A stretch of 64,000 bases of DNA, from assembly GCA_016584305.1 (NCBI GenBank), contig JACEEZ010010925.1, forward strand, positions 1 to 64,000, given 5' to 3'. Source of the stretch: Chionoecetes opilio. Lineage: Eukaryota > Arthropoda > Malacostraca > Decapoda > Majidae. Position 1 is the first letter of the stretch. Every line of letters begins with the position of its first letter. Shown here piece after piece: positions 11,731 through 24,960 of the stretch. Made by a program: the position numbers and the translations under genes. The notes below the pieces were generated by a model that was not told the DNA's origin, did no database searches, and saw nothing but the letters and a program-made list of their open reading frames with translations.

Positions 11731-12648
11731 ATGGAATATTCGTGGATTACGTGCAAATTGGGAGGAACTAGTCCTTCTCATCAACGAGTTGGACCAGAAA
11801 TTATCTGTTTACAAGAAACAATGATAGGGCAGGGAAGGTGTCTCTGCCCGACAGGTTTTATACCTGTCCACACACCACCTCCAGCAGGTGGTGGCTTTAG
11901 TGGTGGTTGTGGCCTTTACCATCGTCGGGATGTCCCCTTAACTGTCATCCCGCTGCAATCACCCTTGCAGGCTGTAGCAGGTCGTATCCATCTGCACAAG
12001 ACCTACACTGTCTGCTCAATATATCTACCTCCAAATGACGACATACCTCTCCAAGATCTTGAGGATCTTATCCGCCAGCTTCCCCGTCCATTTTTTCTCC
12101 TTGGAGACATGAATGGGCGGCATTTTCTGTGGGGAGATTCCACCAGAAATCGTCGCGGTGATTCTCTCGTAACTCTTATAGATGGCAACAACCTTAATAT
12201 ATTAAAAACGGGAGAACCAACACATTTCCATTCGCAGACGGGAACATTGACTGCTATTGACCTATCACTCTGCAGTCCACAGGTCGCCCTCGACTTCTCA
12301 TGGGAGGTGGCCGATTCTCTTCGGGGAAGTGACCATTATCCCATACTACTTAAAGCAGTGTCCTCGCCCCCTTCCCGATGTCTCCCAAAATGGTGCCTCT
12401 CTCGTGCAGACTGGGAGGGCTTTCAAAAGGCTTGTGTTTTTGAACATCATATAGATGACTTTCCAACAATAGATGAGGCCGTAGATTACTTTGTGTCTCG
12501 AATCCATTTTGCAGCCTCGCTGAGCATCCCCGCACATCTGGATCTTTCTCTCGCCGACCTGTTCCGTGGTGGACTCAGGACTGTACGGCAGCGAGGAGTC
12601 ACTCCCGCCGTGCAGAGACGCAATACATTTCGCGGCCAACTTCAGTAG
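11731..12648 (+). CDS. LINE copy B ORF2, endonuclease domain (305 codons open)
   Basis: The open frame covers most of the APE-like endonuclease: LQETMIGQGRCLCPTGF near residue 30, LLGDMNGRHFLWGD near 125-140 (the GDxN block), IDLSLCSP near 180, and GSDHYPIL near 200, where the His is the expected catalytic residue of the family. The first about 20 codons are out of frame: the native reading is LQWNIRGLRANWEEL, so a one-base indel lies near 11775-11805 and the printed ATG is not the native start. The frame closes with another indel before the RT. The domain nicks target DNA to prime reverse transcription. Confidence 0.75.
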   Translation: MEYSWITCKLGGTSPSHQRVGPEIICLQETMIGQGRCLCPTGFIPVHTPPPAGGGFSGGCGLYHRRDVPLTVIPLQSPLQAVAGRIHLHKTYTVCSIYLPPNDDIPLQDLEDLIRQLPRPFFLLGDMNGRHFLWGDSTRNRRGDSLVTLIDGNNLNILKTGEPTHFHSQTGTLTAIDLSLCSPQVALDFSWEVADSLRGSDHYPILLKAVSSPPSRCLPKWCLSRADWEGFQKACVFEHHIDDFPTIDEAVDYFVSRIHFAASLSIPAHLDLSLADLFRGGLRTVRQRGVTPAVQRRNTFRGQLQ

Positions 12649-12689
12649 ACCTAAAAATATCTTTTCACAGGTCAAGAGCTAGATACCGA

Positions 12690-13990
12690 CGGGTTATGAA
12701 AGAGGCTCGTCACTCCTCTTGGAGGGCTTATATAAGTACGATCTGTGCATCTACCCCGGTGTCCAAGGTTTGGCAAAGAGTGAGGAAAATGAAGGGAAGT
12801 TTATCCCATCCTCCCCTCCAGTTCTATCGATTAATGGAGACCCTGTGGCAGATCCCTTGACTGTAGCAGAGGAATTTGCTTCCCATTTTGTGTCAGTGGC
12901 GCAGACAGACCTTGCGTCTCCAAGTGCTAGGGACAGACTGCGACAAGAACAGAGAGGCATAGATTTTTCATCCAGAGGCGGGGAATCTTACAATGTTCTT
13001 TTTACACCTCGTGAGCTATGTCAAGCCATGAAGGTTTGCGCTGACACTTCCCCAGGCCAAGATGATGTACCATATGCGATGCTCTGTCATCTAAGAGATG
13101 AGGCTCTAGATTTCTTGTTGAGCATCTATAATAGGATCTGGATTGAAGGAACCTTCCCAAGTAGCTGGGGTGTGGCGGTGGTGATCCCTAAGCCTGGGAA
13201 GGACCACTCACTACCGACGAATTTCCGGCCCATATCCCTAACTTCATGTGTGTGTAAGTTATTCGAAAAATGGTAAATAGTCGACTTGTATGGTTTTTGG
13301 AACGGGAAAACTTTTTCTCCCGTTCTCAGTGTGGATTCCGTAAGCATCACTCTACTACGGAAGCGCTTATTTCCTTAGAGTCATCCATATGCGGGGCATT
13401 CGCCTCTCGACAACACCATGTGACCATCTTTTCGACCTTGAAAAGGCTTACGACACGGCTTGGAGACACGGTATATTGCAATCTCTGTATGAGTTCGGGC
13501 TAAGAGGTCGTTTGCCTGTGTTCCTCCAGAGTTTCCTAGCCAACGGGTTCTTAGAGTTCGAGTTGGCAACATACTGTCTTCTGAACACCCGCTTCCAGGT
13601 GGCATCCCCAAGGTAGCGTCTTGAGTGTAGCTCTGTTCGCTGTGGCCATCAATGGTATTGTTGATGTACTGCCAGAGGGGATTGTTAGTACATTATACGT
13701 GGATGATTTATCAATCTCTTTTGCTGCTTCCAGGATGTCGGTTGCAGAGAGAAGACTTCAACTTGCTATTGATAAAGTTTGTGAATGGACGACGAATCGT
13801 GGCTTCCGGTTTTCTCCAACGAAGACTGTAGCGGTTCATTTTTGCAGAACCCGTGGGATTCATCCCGACCCAGACCTGATCTTACGGGAAGAGAATACCA
13901 TGTAGGGAAGAGACCGGTTTTTAGGACTCATTTTTGACAATAGACTGACTTGGGTACCTCACCTTCGTGCTCTCAAGACTGACTGTCTCC
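12690..13990 (+). pseudogene. LINE copy B ORF2, reverse transcriptase domain, frameshifted
   Basis: RT blocks appear in order over several frames: a 12719-13276 frame with VIPKPGKDHSLPTNFRPISL (finger motif), then DLEKAYDTAWRHG near 13436 (motif A Asp), a GSVL-like motif B near 13615, and TLYVDDLSISFAAS at 13690-13735 (catalytic YVDD), followed by GFRFSPTKTV. At least three indels separate the pieces. YVDD and the overall block order fit the I/Nimb group. Confidence 0.75.
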
Positions 13991-13999
13991 GGACCATGG

Positions 14000-15010
14000 A
14001 TCTACTGAAGTCCTCTCGCACACCAGCTGGGGGGCTGATCGCGCTACACTCCTCTATCTTCACCGCTCACTTATCCTTTCGAAGCTTGAATATGGATGTG
14101 AAGTGTACTCCTCTGCCACACCCACTCGACTGCGGATGCTGGATTCGGTACATCATGCTGGTGTCCGTCTGGCAACCGGGGCGTTCAGGTCATCTCCCAT
14201 CCCAAGTCTATTGGTGGATGCTGGTGTCCTCCCATTAGATCTTCAACGCCAGTCCCTCCTGTTAAGATGTTTATCGCCTCCAACGCCTCCCTGACTCAAT
14301 AGCTTGCCGTGCTGTGTCTTGTGATTCAGGATCGCAACTTTACCATGGGCGAAGAAGCTTACCAAAGCCCCTTGGTTTCCGATTGACAGCTATTATGGAG
14401 ACGCTATCCTTCCCTGCTTTACGGATCTGCCCGCATAGGCCTACGACAGTCGGTCCATGGCTTCTCCCAGAAGTGTCCTTTTGCAAAAGCCTTCCGCTCT
14501 CAAAAGGGTCTTTACCTCCTCAGGCTGAGCGTCCACCACTTATGCACACATCAGAGTTCGGTCCCTGTCTTTACTGATGGTTCCAAATCAGACGAAGGAG
14601 TTGGATACGGTGTCGTATTCCCATCGTTTAAAAAGGCGTCAGCCTTCAAGTGTTTCATCTGTTTTTACGGCTGAAATAAGTTGCTATTTTATATGCTCTC
14701 ATGATTATTTTACCCTTCCGGATGTTTCTTTTACAATTTTTAGTGATTCTTGTAGTGCTCTTCAATCACTATGTAATTTTAACTCTCCCCATCGCTGGTC
14801 AATGCCATCCTGGAATGGCTTTATCTGCTCAAGAGGCGAGGCCGGACGGTCAGCTTTTGTTGGGTACCGGCACATGTAGGTGTTGCGGTAATGAGGAAGC
14901 TGATGCCTTGGCAAAAGCTGCAGCTAAAAGACAGCTCTATCACATTTTGCAGTGCCGGCTACGGACCTCGCTCGGCAATCCATAGATCAGTTCACAACAG
15001 TTGGCAGGAA
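14000..15010 (+). pseudogene. LINE copy B ORF2, thumb region and RNase H domain, frameshifted
   Basis: Thumb-region residues (EYGCEVYSSATPTRLRMLDS near 14085-14150, VLPLDLQRQSLLLR near 14225-14265) lead into RNase H: VFTDGSKSDEGVGYGVV near 14565-14620 (first Asp), SDSCSALQSL near 14745 (third-block Asp), and GNEEADALAKAAAK near 14886-14930 (terminal block). RNase H in ORF2 is a hallmark of I-group elements. Frame changes are frequent. A C-terminal HLLVECPSLGDLR motif follows near 15210. Confidence 0.75.
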
Positions 15011-15565
15011 CGTGGATTACTATAGGGCAAAATAAACTGCGCACCATCCGCCAAAGTATCGAGGACTGGAGCTACTGCGGTCTCTCCCGGAGATGGGAGA
15101 CTGCCTTGGCACGATTGCGTATTGGTCACACTCTATATACTCATGGGTTCCTCATGGAGGGGGCCACCCTCCTTACTGTTGATGATTGTTTGGTCCCTTA
15201 ACTGTGCGGCACTTGCTGGTCGAGTGTCCCAGTCTTGGGGACCTACGTGTGCAATTTTTGTCCGGTGTCGCGGGTCGGACGGTGCTTACCGTCTCTCCCT
15301 GGCATTGGGAGAGAGGTGTTTCTCTCCGGGACATGAAGTCCATACATTTATTGAGAAGGCTGGCCTTCTCAACAAGTTATGATGTTTTTAATATTAACTT
15401 ATATTGTTTTTAATGTACTCTTGTTCTTTTATGTATTTCGTAATTTTAAATATTTTTATTCTATCTTAAATTTGTTTTTTAGTTTTACTTTACATGTACT
15501 TTGTAAGCAGGCGTCAATAACCCCGCAGTTGCGGCGCCTTAAAACTAAAAAATCAATCAATCATC

Positions 15566-18500
15566 ATTTTCAGATCAAGTCTCCTGTATGCCAAATGTCG
15601 ATCGAGGACATCAATACTCTACCGGCTTAACTTACTTATCAGAATACGATAGTACAAGCGTTTGACTGGTACCATCGACTATATGAGAGCATGTCATCGA
15701 GATCTATGGAATAAGCCTCACTACGCCACTCATCTCCTAGAGCGAGCAGCCTGCGTCTACAAGCGGTGCCAGTAATCGTGGCATTCAACTTCAGATGCAG
15801 AAAGAAGCTAGAGTCGGCCTCTGAGCTGTGAGGAGAGTAGCGTCCCTGTGACAGGAGGTAATGTATCGTGCTAGTTTGACATACATAGAAGTGCAGTAGT
15901 CTTCAGTTCAGTTAGCAGTTGCAAGGTTTTACCTTTCGACTACACAGTTCAACAGTCTATTGCAAAGGACGATACATTAGCTGGCGTCCATAGATGGTAT
16001 CCTGACAAATTGGTCCATGGATTCCCGACATTTCAAAGTCACAGGTGCAAAGCTCCAGTGTAGACGTACAATTAACTCATGCTATACTGTATCATAGACA
16101 GTAACTTGCAGTATTACCAATAACTTAAGTTCACTCCATACAAAACTTCGCTATACGTATGCGATTTTACGAGTCGTTGGCACTGGCGCATAAACTATAC
16201 GTGACGGCTGCTCTTATCCTAGTGAAGTGATATCCTGTACATATTGGAATCTCCAATTTGTAGTCTCTATCATGTGCATTATTTTAATTTCTTATTACAT
16301 TAATGTCATTCGGTACAATTCATTTTTAGACTATTTCTAAATTTTGTTTAAAGTATGGTAAGTACTTCCTAGGCTGGACTATTTCAACGACATTCTCAAA
16401 ATTTTAACTCTACTTGACGCTTAAAACAATTCCATAACTACAACTTTTAATAATACTTTCTTAACATTCTCTACCATTCGTTTATTACTACTTGAATATT
16501 TATCCTTCAATACATTTACAATGTTAACAAACTATGTTTGAAGCGTAAGCACAGATATCGAGGTATATAGTTAGATTGTTAGTTATGTTGTCTTTAATAA
16601 TACGTATATGATCTCACGTGCAGGAGTTTGACAGGTGGGTAAAGATCTGTAAACACTGCTACACTATGAGTTCCAGTCAAGTATCGTATGTATCGTGACT
16701 GTCACGAATCTCATGTTCATACGTAACAGTATCAAGTGGCAAGGTGTGTGTGTTCGAAAATTAAAAAGTGGGGATTGATTTATATAAGAATATACCAATC
16801 AAAATAGTATGATTTTACTTAGAATAACAGGATAAAGCCTCTTTAGAACACTGGTAAGCGCAATCCGACTAAAATGATGAGGTATTATAAGTCTTAAAAT
16901 GACATTATCAAACGAATTATACTAATTATATGCTAAATAAGGTAATTAACGGCTATGGAGTCTAAAGAATTGAACTTAAGGAATAAGTAAACTGTCAAAA
17001 ATTGATTTTTCATAAATGAATAGGTTATTATATTTGTATGATAAATTAGTTATGAGTTTATTGTAAAAAATCTTAAAATTAAAGAGCAGTAATGGCTTAT
17101 TAAATATAAATCTAAATTTTACATGTAAAGTCAAGAATTTATTTGTAAATACATTAGATACAAAATACATACCTGATCTATGACTTTGTAATTGTCTAAA
17201 ATACTGATAAATTAATAACAATCAATTTTAAGTGTATTATATTGAATGAAATTGGTTATTAGATTTAATGAATATTAAAATTCCGTGGCCATCAACAATA
17301 AAGATTATTGTTACTAATGAATAAATATCTGATCTATCAATATCTTTTAATCATTATTAATAGAAAGCATTGTAAAATAAAATTTACTAGAAATGGGTAT
17401 TTGATGGACATTATGTTTGGAATTGTACTACAAATCGAAATGCGGATAGACACGATGAAGGTCTGATTTATGTATACCATTCTGAAGAGGCAGTACAAGC
17501 CATAAATACCCTGCTCAAAGGTCTTAACAAGCATGTTTAACCTAAATATCTAAATGGAAACCACTAAAGGTAGTAGATTATATGAGATGAATGACTAATG
17601 GAAGAGGATATTCAGCTTAATTCAGTCTTTTTTAATTGTTTTCATTTCCATTAGAAAAATCCTTTTAAATTAATAAGAATCACCAAATCCTTTAAAAGTG
17701 ATTCCATAACTCAACTAAATGATTCTCCCCAAAATTTTAAACCTTTTAAAAAATAATAAAATTTTCTTTAATTATTCTATCAAATTATCTATATAGTAAA
17801 CAAGAATCATTAGTAATAGTTTATAGTATGATGTTCATTATATATAACATTTGGTACATGAATGCATAATTATCAAATGATGTACTTGAACAGTGACCTG
17901 TTCAGTATCGCAGTAGTAACAAACTTTAAACAGTAATTTCTACCATTAGCATGATAATGACTTTTAGAATTTTATTGATTCTTTGAATCCTGAGGTCCAG
18001 TATGACACACATAAGTCTTTAATGTAACAATGCGATAGGTCTAATCATTGCAACCTGTATATCCTTCTTGTCTTCCATATTAATGTCTGCAGTTATAACT
18101 ATACAGTTGTCGTGAGCAACTATTTCTGATTCTCTCAGTCATGCATAGCTGTAATAATTACACTACAAATGAATTAATTATTTCGTATTATTAATAAACA
18201 TATCACAGGTTAAAATATATGTAATTAATGTTTTCATATCATTATCAAATAGATGACTCAGTTAGAATACTTCAATATGGTTGCTGATTGCTCTCAGATA
18301 AGCCTCTAAGTTATACATTGCTTAAGAGTATGTACTATCTAAGATACAAACTGTGGATTTATTACATCTATGTAGTTAGCAGAGGGTTAATCGTTTGAAC
18401 AGTGTGCTATGTAACTTCCAGTACTAGTTCTAGAAGAATGGATGTTGATGACATGAATACTGTAAGTAGTTTGATCGCTCCTGTGTCACATTAACAGTCC

Positions 18501-18880
18501 AGTAGCATTGAGGAATACAATGATATGCTTTATGAATGATTATAGCAATTTGTGAATATATAACTTACTAACACTTGAGATAAAGAGTATTGACATTTAA
18601 TATGGGACAGTGAAGTTTATAGTGAGTATGAGAATATTTGTAGAAGCTTTGTTAGTTTTAGACATCTATTGGTTAGTATATTTTTCATTTTGAAATACTG
18701 ATTTAATGAAACAGTCAATTTGGATTGCCTGAACGTAACTTTGTTATTAAGATTGGCTATTTATTGCTTTATCATACATTAGTAATATATGTGCATACTC
18801 ATTGATGTCGAACGTTAGCTAGAGTTTAGCAATCAATCGGATCGTGGAATGTGTCTGAATTCAGTATACCATGTGATAGT
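15566..18880. other. AT-rich intergenic DNA, no gene seen
   Basis: About 3.3 kb with strong AT bias from 16250 on. The few open frames (for example 16976-17221 and 17337-17534, minus strand) are Leu/Ile/Asn/Tyr-rich translations of AT-rich DNA with no motif. I see no RNA gene, tandem repeat or element end. Confidence 0.5.
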
Positions 18881-20138
18881 TTCATAAATTTTACCCCTGT
18901 TTCCCTGGAAATAAAACCCAAACTTACCTAAGGACTTAAATCCCAAACTCCAATTACACCAAAATCTTGCTTAGAATTAAAAAAATCTTAAATCCCCCAT
19001 TTCAACCTAAATCCCTATTGATTAACTGGCCCTTTTATAATTAAAAAAATTTTAAAAAGGGTTTTAAACTTTGTTTCCTTAAAAACAAACACAAGATGGT
19101 TAAATTTTTCACTTTAGATATAATTTTTATATTTTCAGATTCCAATTTAGGACAATTTAAAGGATTTTCCTAATAATAGGGGTTTAAAAGCTGAAAAAGG
19201 TAATGTAATAGATTAAGTTAAGGGAAAGGGGATTTGGGGGAACCCATGGTTCAAGTTTTATTTAATGGCTAAAAAAATATAAGATATTGCCCAAGGGATT
19301 TGATGGTTGAGAAAGGGTTTTTTGGGGGCAATAGCTTAAATTTAGTATTCCCCTTTTTTTTGGGGGTTATTTGTGGTAACAATTTCCTTTGGACAAAATT
19401 TGGGAAACCTTATTTGTAAATTTTTTTTCTGCTTAAAGCTTTGTTTTCGTTCTCATGTTTTTCTTTTGCTGGGTTTTAAGGGGTTTTCCCCTTTTCCTGG
19501 TTCCCCATTGAGGAAAATCCCCGGGTAAACGAAAAATTTTGGGGCCCCCCTCTTGGGTGCCCCCTTTTTTTTCAGTAAAAGGGTGTACTTTCTAGGGGTC
19601 GTTGGGAAACTTTGGTTTGGACAAACTTTGGGCCCCTTTGGCCTTGAATAAGGGTTAATATTAATGAATTGTGTTGTTTACGGTTTGGTTTCCCTTTTTT
19701 TGTTTCTAAATTACTTTTCATGTAGTCCCACCCCCTATATTTGGGCAGTTGGTTTTTGTTTAATTTCTTTTTTTTTTAATTATTTACAATTTTTTTGTTT
19801 GTTTTAATGTGTTAAATTAATTTAAATAATGATAATTTTGTGAAAAAAACCCCAATTTTTTGGGGGAAAAGAAAATTTGAAATGAAAAAAGGGTTGCAAA
19901 AGGGGTTGATAAAATTTAAAATTTTAATAATTTATGTTAATGGTTAAATTTATAATAAGTTTTCATGAAATTAAAACCCGTTTTTGTTAAACTTTTCCAA
20001 AATAAGATAAATAATTTTAAAATTATAAGAAATTAAATTTTTTAAAGATGGAATTTTACTTAAATTAATACCTATTTGTTGCCGGGTTTTTGAAACATTT
20101 TTAAAAACCCAACTTATTTTGTTTTTCAAACTCATACA
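18881..20138. other. Noisy, homopolymer-inflated sequence
   Basis: From about 18880 the text becomes dominated by runs of 3-8 identical bases (for example around 19340-19360, 19480-19570, 19760-19800) with almost no isolated G or C. Neighbouring DNA does not look like this. It resembles low-quality read tail rather than genomic composition, and ends exactly where the giant inverted repeat begins. Confidence 0.5.
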
Positions 20139-20633
20139 GGCTCTCCTAAAACAGGGTTGAGTCAAAAGCTTTTTCGTCCATCAACTCCTCTCCTCTGAGG
20201 ACTGTCTTCAATCTTTAAATCACCGCCGAATGTGCTGTCTTGCTCTCTTCTACCGTTATTTCATTGCTCACTGCTTTTCTGAACTTCTAACTGCATGCCT
20301 CCCCCCCTCTGCGGCCTCGCTGCACAAGGACTTTCTACTCATTCTCATCCCTATCTGTCCATCTTCCTATGCAAGGGTTAATCAGTATCTTTACTCTTTC
20401 AGTTTTGCCCTTTCACTGGTAAACTCGGAACTCTCTCCCTGTTTCTATTTCCCTTTCCTATGAACTTAAATCTTTTCAAAAGAGGAGTACACGACACCTC
20501 CCGAACTATAATTGGCCTCACCCTCTTTTTTTATTTTTTTTTTATTTTCTTTTCTTACTGTCTTCTTTAAGGGACTGGCAAACTAAGCGGGCTTTGTGTT
20601 TTCCATTTTGTTGGCCCTTGCCAGTTCCTGTGA

Positions 20634-20664
<31 letters not shown>
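20139..20664 (+). mobile_element. Jockey/CR1-like LINE 3' end with poly(A)
   Basis: The stretch encodes the C-terminal tail of a LINE ORF2 (ALFYRYFIAHCFSELLTACL near 20240-20300, ARVNQYLYSF near 20370, PCFYFP near 20440) and ends in a poly(A) of about 24. It is the mirror copy of 33852-34375. The left boundary is the end of the palindrome, not a natural 5' truncation that I can prove. Confidence 0.65.
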
Positions 20665-20666
<2 letters not shown>

Positions 20667-22317
20667 TCGCCATCCATGAAAATTGTCTAGCTCATTTTAA
20701 AAACTCATTTATTTCCCCCCCATGTGTGAAAAACGAAAGTATATAAGTAAATAGATAACATAAATCGGGAAAATACCCGGTTGACAGGGTTCTTGATTAA
20801 CAAAAACAAAAAAAATCGATATATGATTTAAATAGGACTTATTTGATTTTAATCATTTTTTGGTTTATTTATTTGATGTTCTACAATCTACATGAAAAGC
20901 CTAACTACTACAGGATATTAGTTAGCATATTTATAAAACCAAGAGATAGAATAATGAATAAAAAAAGCATTTAAAACATGAAAATACAGTACATTTTTCA
21001 CATTTTATATTTCTATGATGGACGTTTCACATCAATAGGCCGATTCTGGTAAAGCGCGTTTTCGCTAGTTTGCCAGGCTGGTCTAGACGCGTCTAGGCGG
21101 CCCAGGCGCAACTGATGCTAGAGAAAACACATCCAGACTAGCCGTGTCCCCTTCGTGGTTCTTATTGGCTGGGGGATCGAGTGGGCGGTCTTTTACCGCC
21201 CTGCAAGCTTTACCCCCACCCCCAAGGACAACCAAATGATTATTAATTTGACCTCCGGTTAATAACCAATGGTGCGTCCCACACTGGCAAACAAAACATG
21301 TGGAAAAACAGAGTAAAAAATAGTAGGCAACAGCGTGAGGTCGGGAATGATTCAAGTTATAAAAACATGTTGGCACTGATATTTACGTGATATGTGGTAA
21401 CCCCATTGTGGACGAGTTAGTGTTGGCGGGAGATATCTGGACAGATTACACAGACAGACACACACCAACAGCGACGGCTCGGTTCACTCGCGTAGGCCTA
21501 CTTAGGACAAAACCATGGAGTGGACGAGAAACAGGACTTACAATTGATAGATTGTTACGCGGACACACTTTGCTCTGGAAATTCCTACTCATAATTTCTA
21601 TTAAACATAGATTTAAGAGGGCCGATGCGTGGGTAAAATACAGGCAATTCTGAAAGCGGAGAAAGTTGAGGCAGAAAGAAAAATGAAAAAACCTGATGCC
21701 AGTTTGAGGAGAGAATTAAGAAAAACCTTATGAGAAAATCTGGCAAGGAGCTAATGATGCGTACATTAGCCATTAGCTTGCATTCAAAAGCATGTATTTC
21801 TGGTTGACAAACACACGCTCACACAAAGACATACGAGCTGGATTTCAGGTAAGATAATATGTTCCGCCCAGACATTAACGTCGGGTCTCCTCCGATGCAC
21901 ACACACAATACTACGGCGGGCAGCTGGCGCAATTGGTGGCGTCCTCACACCCCGACCTGACCTCAGGTCTCCAGAGGACTAGTTGTGGACGGCCTCACAA
22001 AGTCTACTCTTATTGCCAACATTTCGCACATTGTAAACACACAAACTAACTCTTCACATTGTTGTAGAAAGTCTCCAAATGTCGTGTTGTGTTTCGCGCA
22101 GTGTTTTCAACTTGTCTGTAGACAAAATGTTGCCAGTGTGGACGCACTATAAGCTGCCATATGAAAGGTCATCATTCTGTCTGTGATAAGAGTCAGCTAC
22201 ATAAAATACTAGCAGAAAGGGCTTTCTCCTAGCTCCTGCGGAGGGCTGTGGGCCTGCGGCCCAATGGGGGGCCTGCGGGCCATTGTTGTGTTTATTGTAC
22301 CTCTTAGCTTAAGTACC

Positions 22318-22585
22318 CCTAGGTCGATTCACGGCCAAACCAAATTTGGACTACCAAAGTCAAGTCTCTACTCTCGCACGGTTTAACCGCTACAGCTGTT
22401 TTTAGGTGTGTTGCTTGCCACGCCCAACGAGGTCGGACAGCCCCTCAAAACATCTTCCATCCCCCAAGTCGATCCACGGCCAAACAATTTGAATACAGTG
22501 TCAAGTTCTGTATCTCGCACGGTTAGCAGCATTAGCCGTTTTTAGTTGTTTATGCTGGCCACGCACACCAGGGTCGGCCACGCCC
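22318..22585 (+). repeat. Two tandem copies of a roughly 130-bp unit
   Basis: Unit 1 (22318-22450) and unit 2 (22465-22585) share CGATCCACGGCCAAAC, a TCTCGCACGGTT block, GCCGTTTTTAG and a GGCCACGC...GAGGTCGG block. They are followed by an ACACACAGACAGACAGACA stretch at 22688. The mirror copy lies at about 31900-32170. This looks like part of a dispersed repeat with an internal duplication; no coding content. Confidence 0.55.
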
Positions 22586-24449
22586 TTCGAAACAGCCTAT
22601 TTTTTCCGCTGGGTCATGAGGATTCCAAATATGTGCGGCATGTGGGGTTTTGGCCATCTGTAGCCGAGTCTATAACGAACATACAAACACACAGACAGAC
22701 AGACAAATTTTGAGACATATATATAGATTGCCTGATTTTGCTATATCATACTATTCGGCCTATTTTTTCATCGTCATCCTTGCTACTTGACTTCAATGGG
22801 AAGTCAATCGGATTCAATGGAATGTTTGTTATAGTAATAATTAGTATTTCAGCGGTTAAAAGAGATAATTATATTTTTTGTTTGATAATTAATCATAATG
22901 CATATTAATCACAGGAAATACTCGCTTACTACACACCACTGTTATATACTAAATATGTCTGTGTTGTTTGTGTATCACTCAACAAAATATTATGTCACGG
23001 TATAATTAATTTACTTAATGGCAACATTGCCACACACAATTTCAACACTTAGAGACGAGGGTGGTAACTCTCCACCCCCCCCCAAGCACCGCTCGACCAA
23101 TCAGGGTGCGACGCCTTCAAAGCCCGCGAAGCACATAGGTGCCGGAGCCAGTTAAACTCCAGGGCCCAGGGGCCAGATGCTGAGAGTGAGCTAGGGCGCC
23201 CTATCCACTAGGGCGCCTGTGGTAAGGCGAAACGTCCTCCCACCGCAATGCTCAGTCGAGATTGCTGCCTTAGTGGCACCGCTAAAGGCGCTGAAAACTA
23301 AGGCATGGTCCAGACCTTGACTTAGTGAGCTGCTGTGGGCTTTGACAGGAAATTCCTCTTCTATTGTTATAAAGCAAATACAGCTTGTTTTCAGTTTCCT
23401 ACAACTTAACAATTGGTGTTACGTATTAATAGTGTTGCAAGGTATGTATGAATTGATCGTGAAAGACTAATGCGGCATTATAAGGGTGTTATATGCTTGG
23501 TGCATAAAGAAATGTTGTGTTGTGTGTTGGTAGGGCGGGCGGCAGGTGCTCCGCCCGGCACTAAAATGTTTGGATACTATTATACAGTATTATCATTAAT
23601 CCAGGATGATATTTAGCGAAACAGCTGAACATACATTCATCTTCACGAGACATAGTGCTATCAGAATGTCTAAAAAATTGCAGTAAACTATTACCTATAA
23701 TAAGATAAGGAGAGCAAAATAAAATCGTGTATAAACTTGTTTTTTTCCCCCTTTTTTTATTCATCTTCGCTTATTCCTGTAATGTGCTGCATTAAATTTT
23801 CACTCACTGTCCGGAATCGGCACACCTTAACGATATCATGGTTGTATGGCGGTCCTAATGCAAAAAAATATAAGTGGTCAAAACCTGCGTTGAACGTCAA
23901 ACTTGTGATGAAACAGCTTTTGCCGGGGGGAGAGCGGTGCCATAAGTGCTTGGTGAGGGAGGAGGGACAACATTCCTTGCTCAGCAGAGACGTGTTCAAG
24001 CCTTGTTGGATGGTCGAAGCTGCAAGCAGCGCTCAGATAGGCAACGTGGAATTGGCTAGTAGGACTCTACGGACCACGCCCCGCCCATAGGCTTGGAGTG
24101 TAAGCAGTGCAAAAGCCGCCTGAAACTGTAGACTGTACATAGGCTTTAGTCGGTGGCTTAGCCGGGCCGTTACAAAAGCGCCTGAAGACGGGTAAGGCGC
24201 TCTTTTCGCCTCTACCTCTATGGCACTTCTCAGCATCTCCCCCCAGATAAGCCATAATAATTAGTATTGTTAAGGTACTTTAACAGGACGAAAATTGTTG
24301 ATCTTACACCTAATATTAAGAAATGTTAAGTCATTCTACCCAAAAATGCTTATCCGATTTAAGTATGCTTAACAGGCACCAAAGTTAAGTGTCCTTTCAT
24401 CGGGCCCTGCTCAAGTCTTTTCTCAGCCACTCAGTCTCACTAGGCCAAG

Positions 24450-24960
24450 ATGGACGCACAACAACAAGGCAGGTCCCCGAGAACCAAAAATTTACAGGCC
24501 TAGAAAAGATGTTCTTGACATGTATGATGATGCTGCCTTATTAAAAGGTACAGGCTGGATCGCGAGGATAATGTTGGTGACTGAATGGTGGGGAGGCATA
24601 TCACCACGAACGAACATAAGCCAACCTGGTAGTGGCAGAAATGAAGTGCACTAAAACACTGCGATAACTTGGCCACTGGAAAATGCATAATGTGTAGCGG
24701 TTCTGACTTTGGCTTATCTCAGGCAGCCAATCAGTATTGTGATAAGTCAGGACATGGACGCTTTGTGAAACCCGCTTCGTCTCAAGATTCGTCTAAATTT
24801 CCAACCCGCTAGCCGACATTCAGCGAAAACCAGGTTGACTTGAGTTGATATTGTGGCTTCCCGGAAGTAGTGGGATGCATAGACGGCCACAGATCATATC
24901 ATATCAGAATAGTTGCTCCAATAGGGTAACAATATGCAGTTTCGAGAAAGACAAAAAAAG
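24450..24960 (+). pseudogene. PIF/Harbinger (HARBI1-like) transposase, N-terminal exon relic, left arm
   Basis: From the ATG at 24450, successive frames read MDAQQQGRSPRTKNLQ, KRYRLDREDNVGD, LRYLATGKM, GLSQA, FVSRF, FPTR and GFPEVVGCIDGHRSYH near 24856-24900. The order matches HARBI1-type transposases, where the Asp of GCIDG is the first DDE residue. Indels break the frame every few dozen codons. The middle of the catalytic domain is not found after 24960. The same gene is in the right arm at 29470-29990 (minus). Confidence 0.7.

Larger units (their letters stand above)
11709..15565 (+). mobile_element. I/Nimb-type LINE copy B, 5' truncated at the start of ORF2
   Basis: The copy starts abruptly at the ORF1/ORF2 boundary (ACGAAACATCTTCAATCCTC), as expected for incomplete reverse transcription, and runs to GCGGCGCCTTAAAAC plus an (ATCA)n tail at 15551-15565. 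It has far fewer indels than copies A and C and is the best template in the window for reading ORF2. Its left edge abuts the MULE relic, so it probably inserted into or beside that transposon. Confidence 0.85.

Noticed and set aside
15566..18880. tRNA or other small RNA genes in the AT-rich stretch
   Set aside because: No A-box/B-box pair with a cloverleaf-compatible fold was found by eye.
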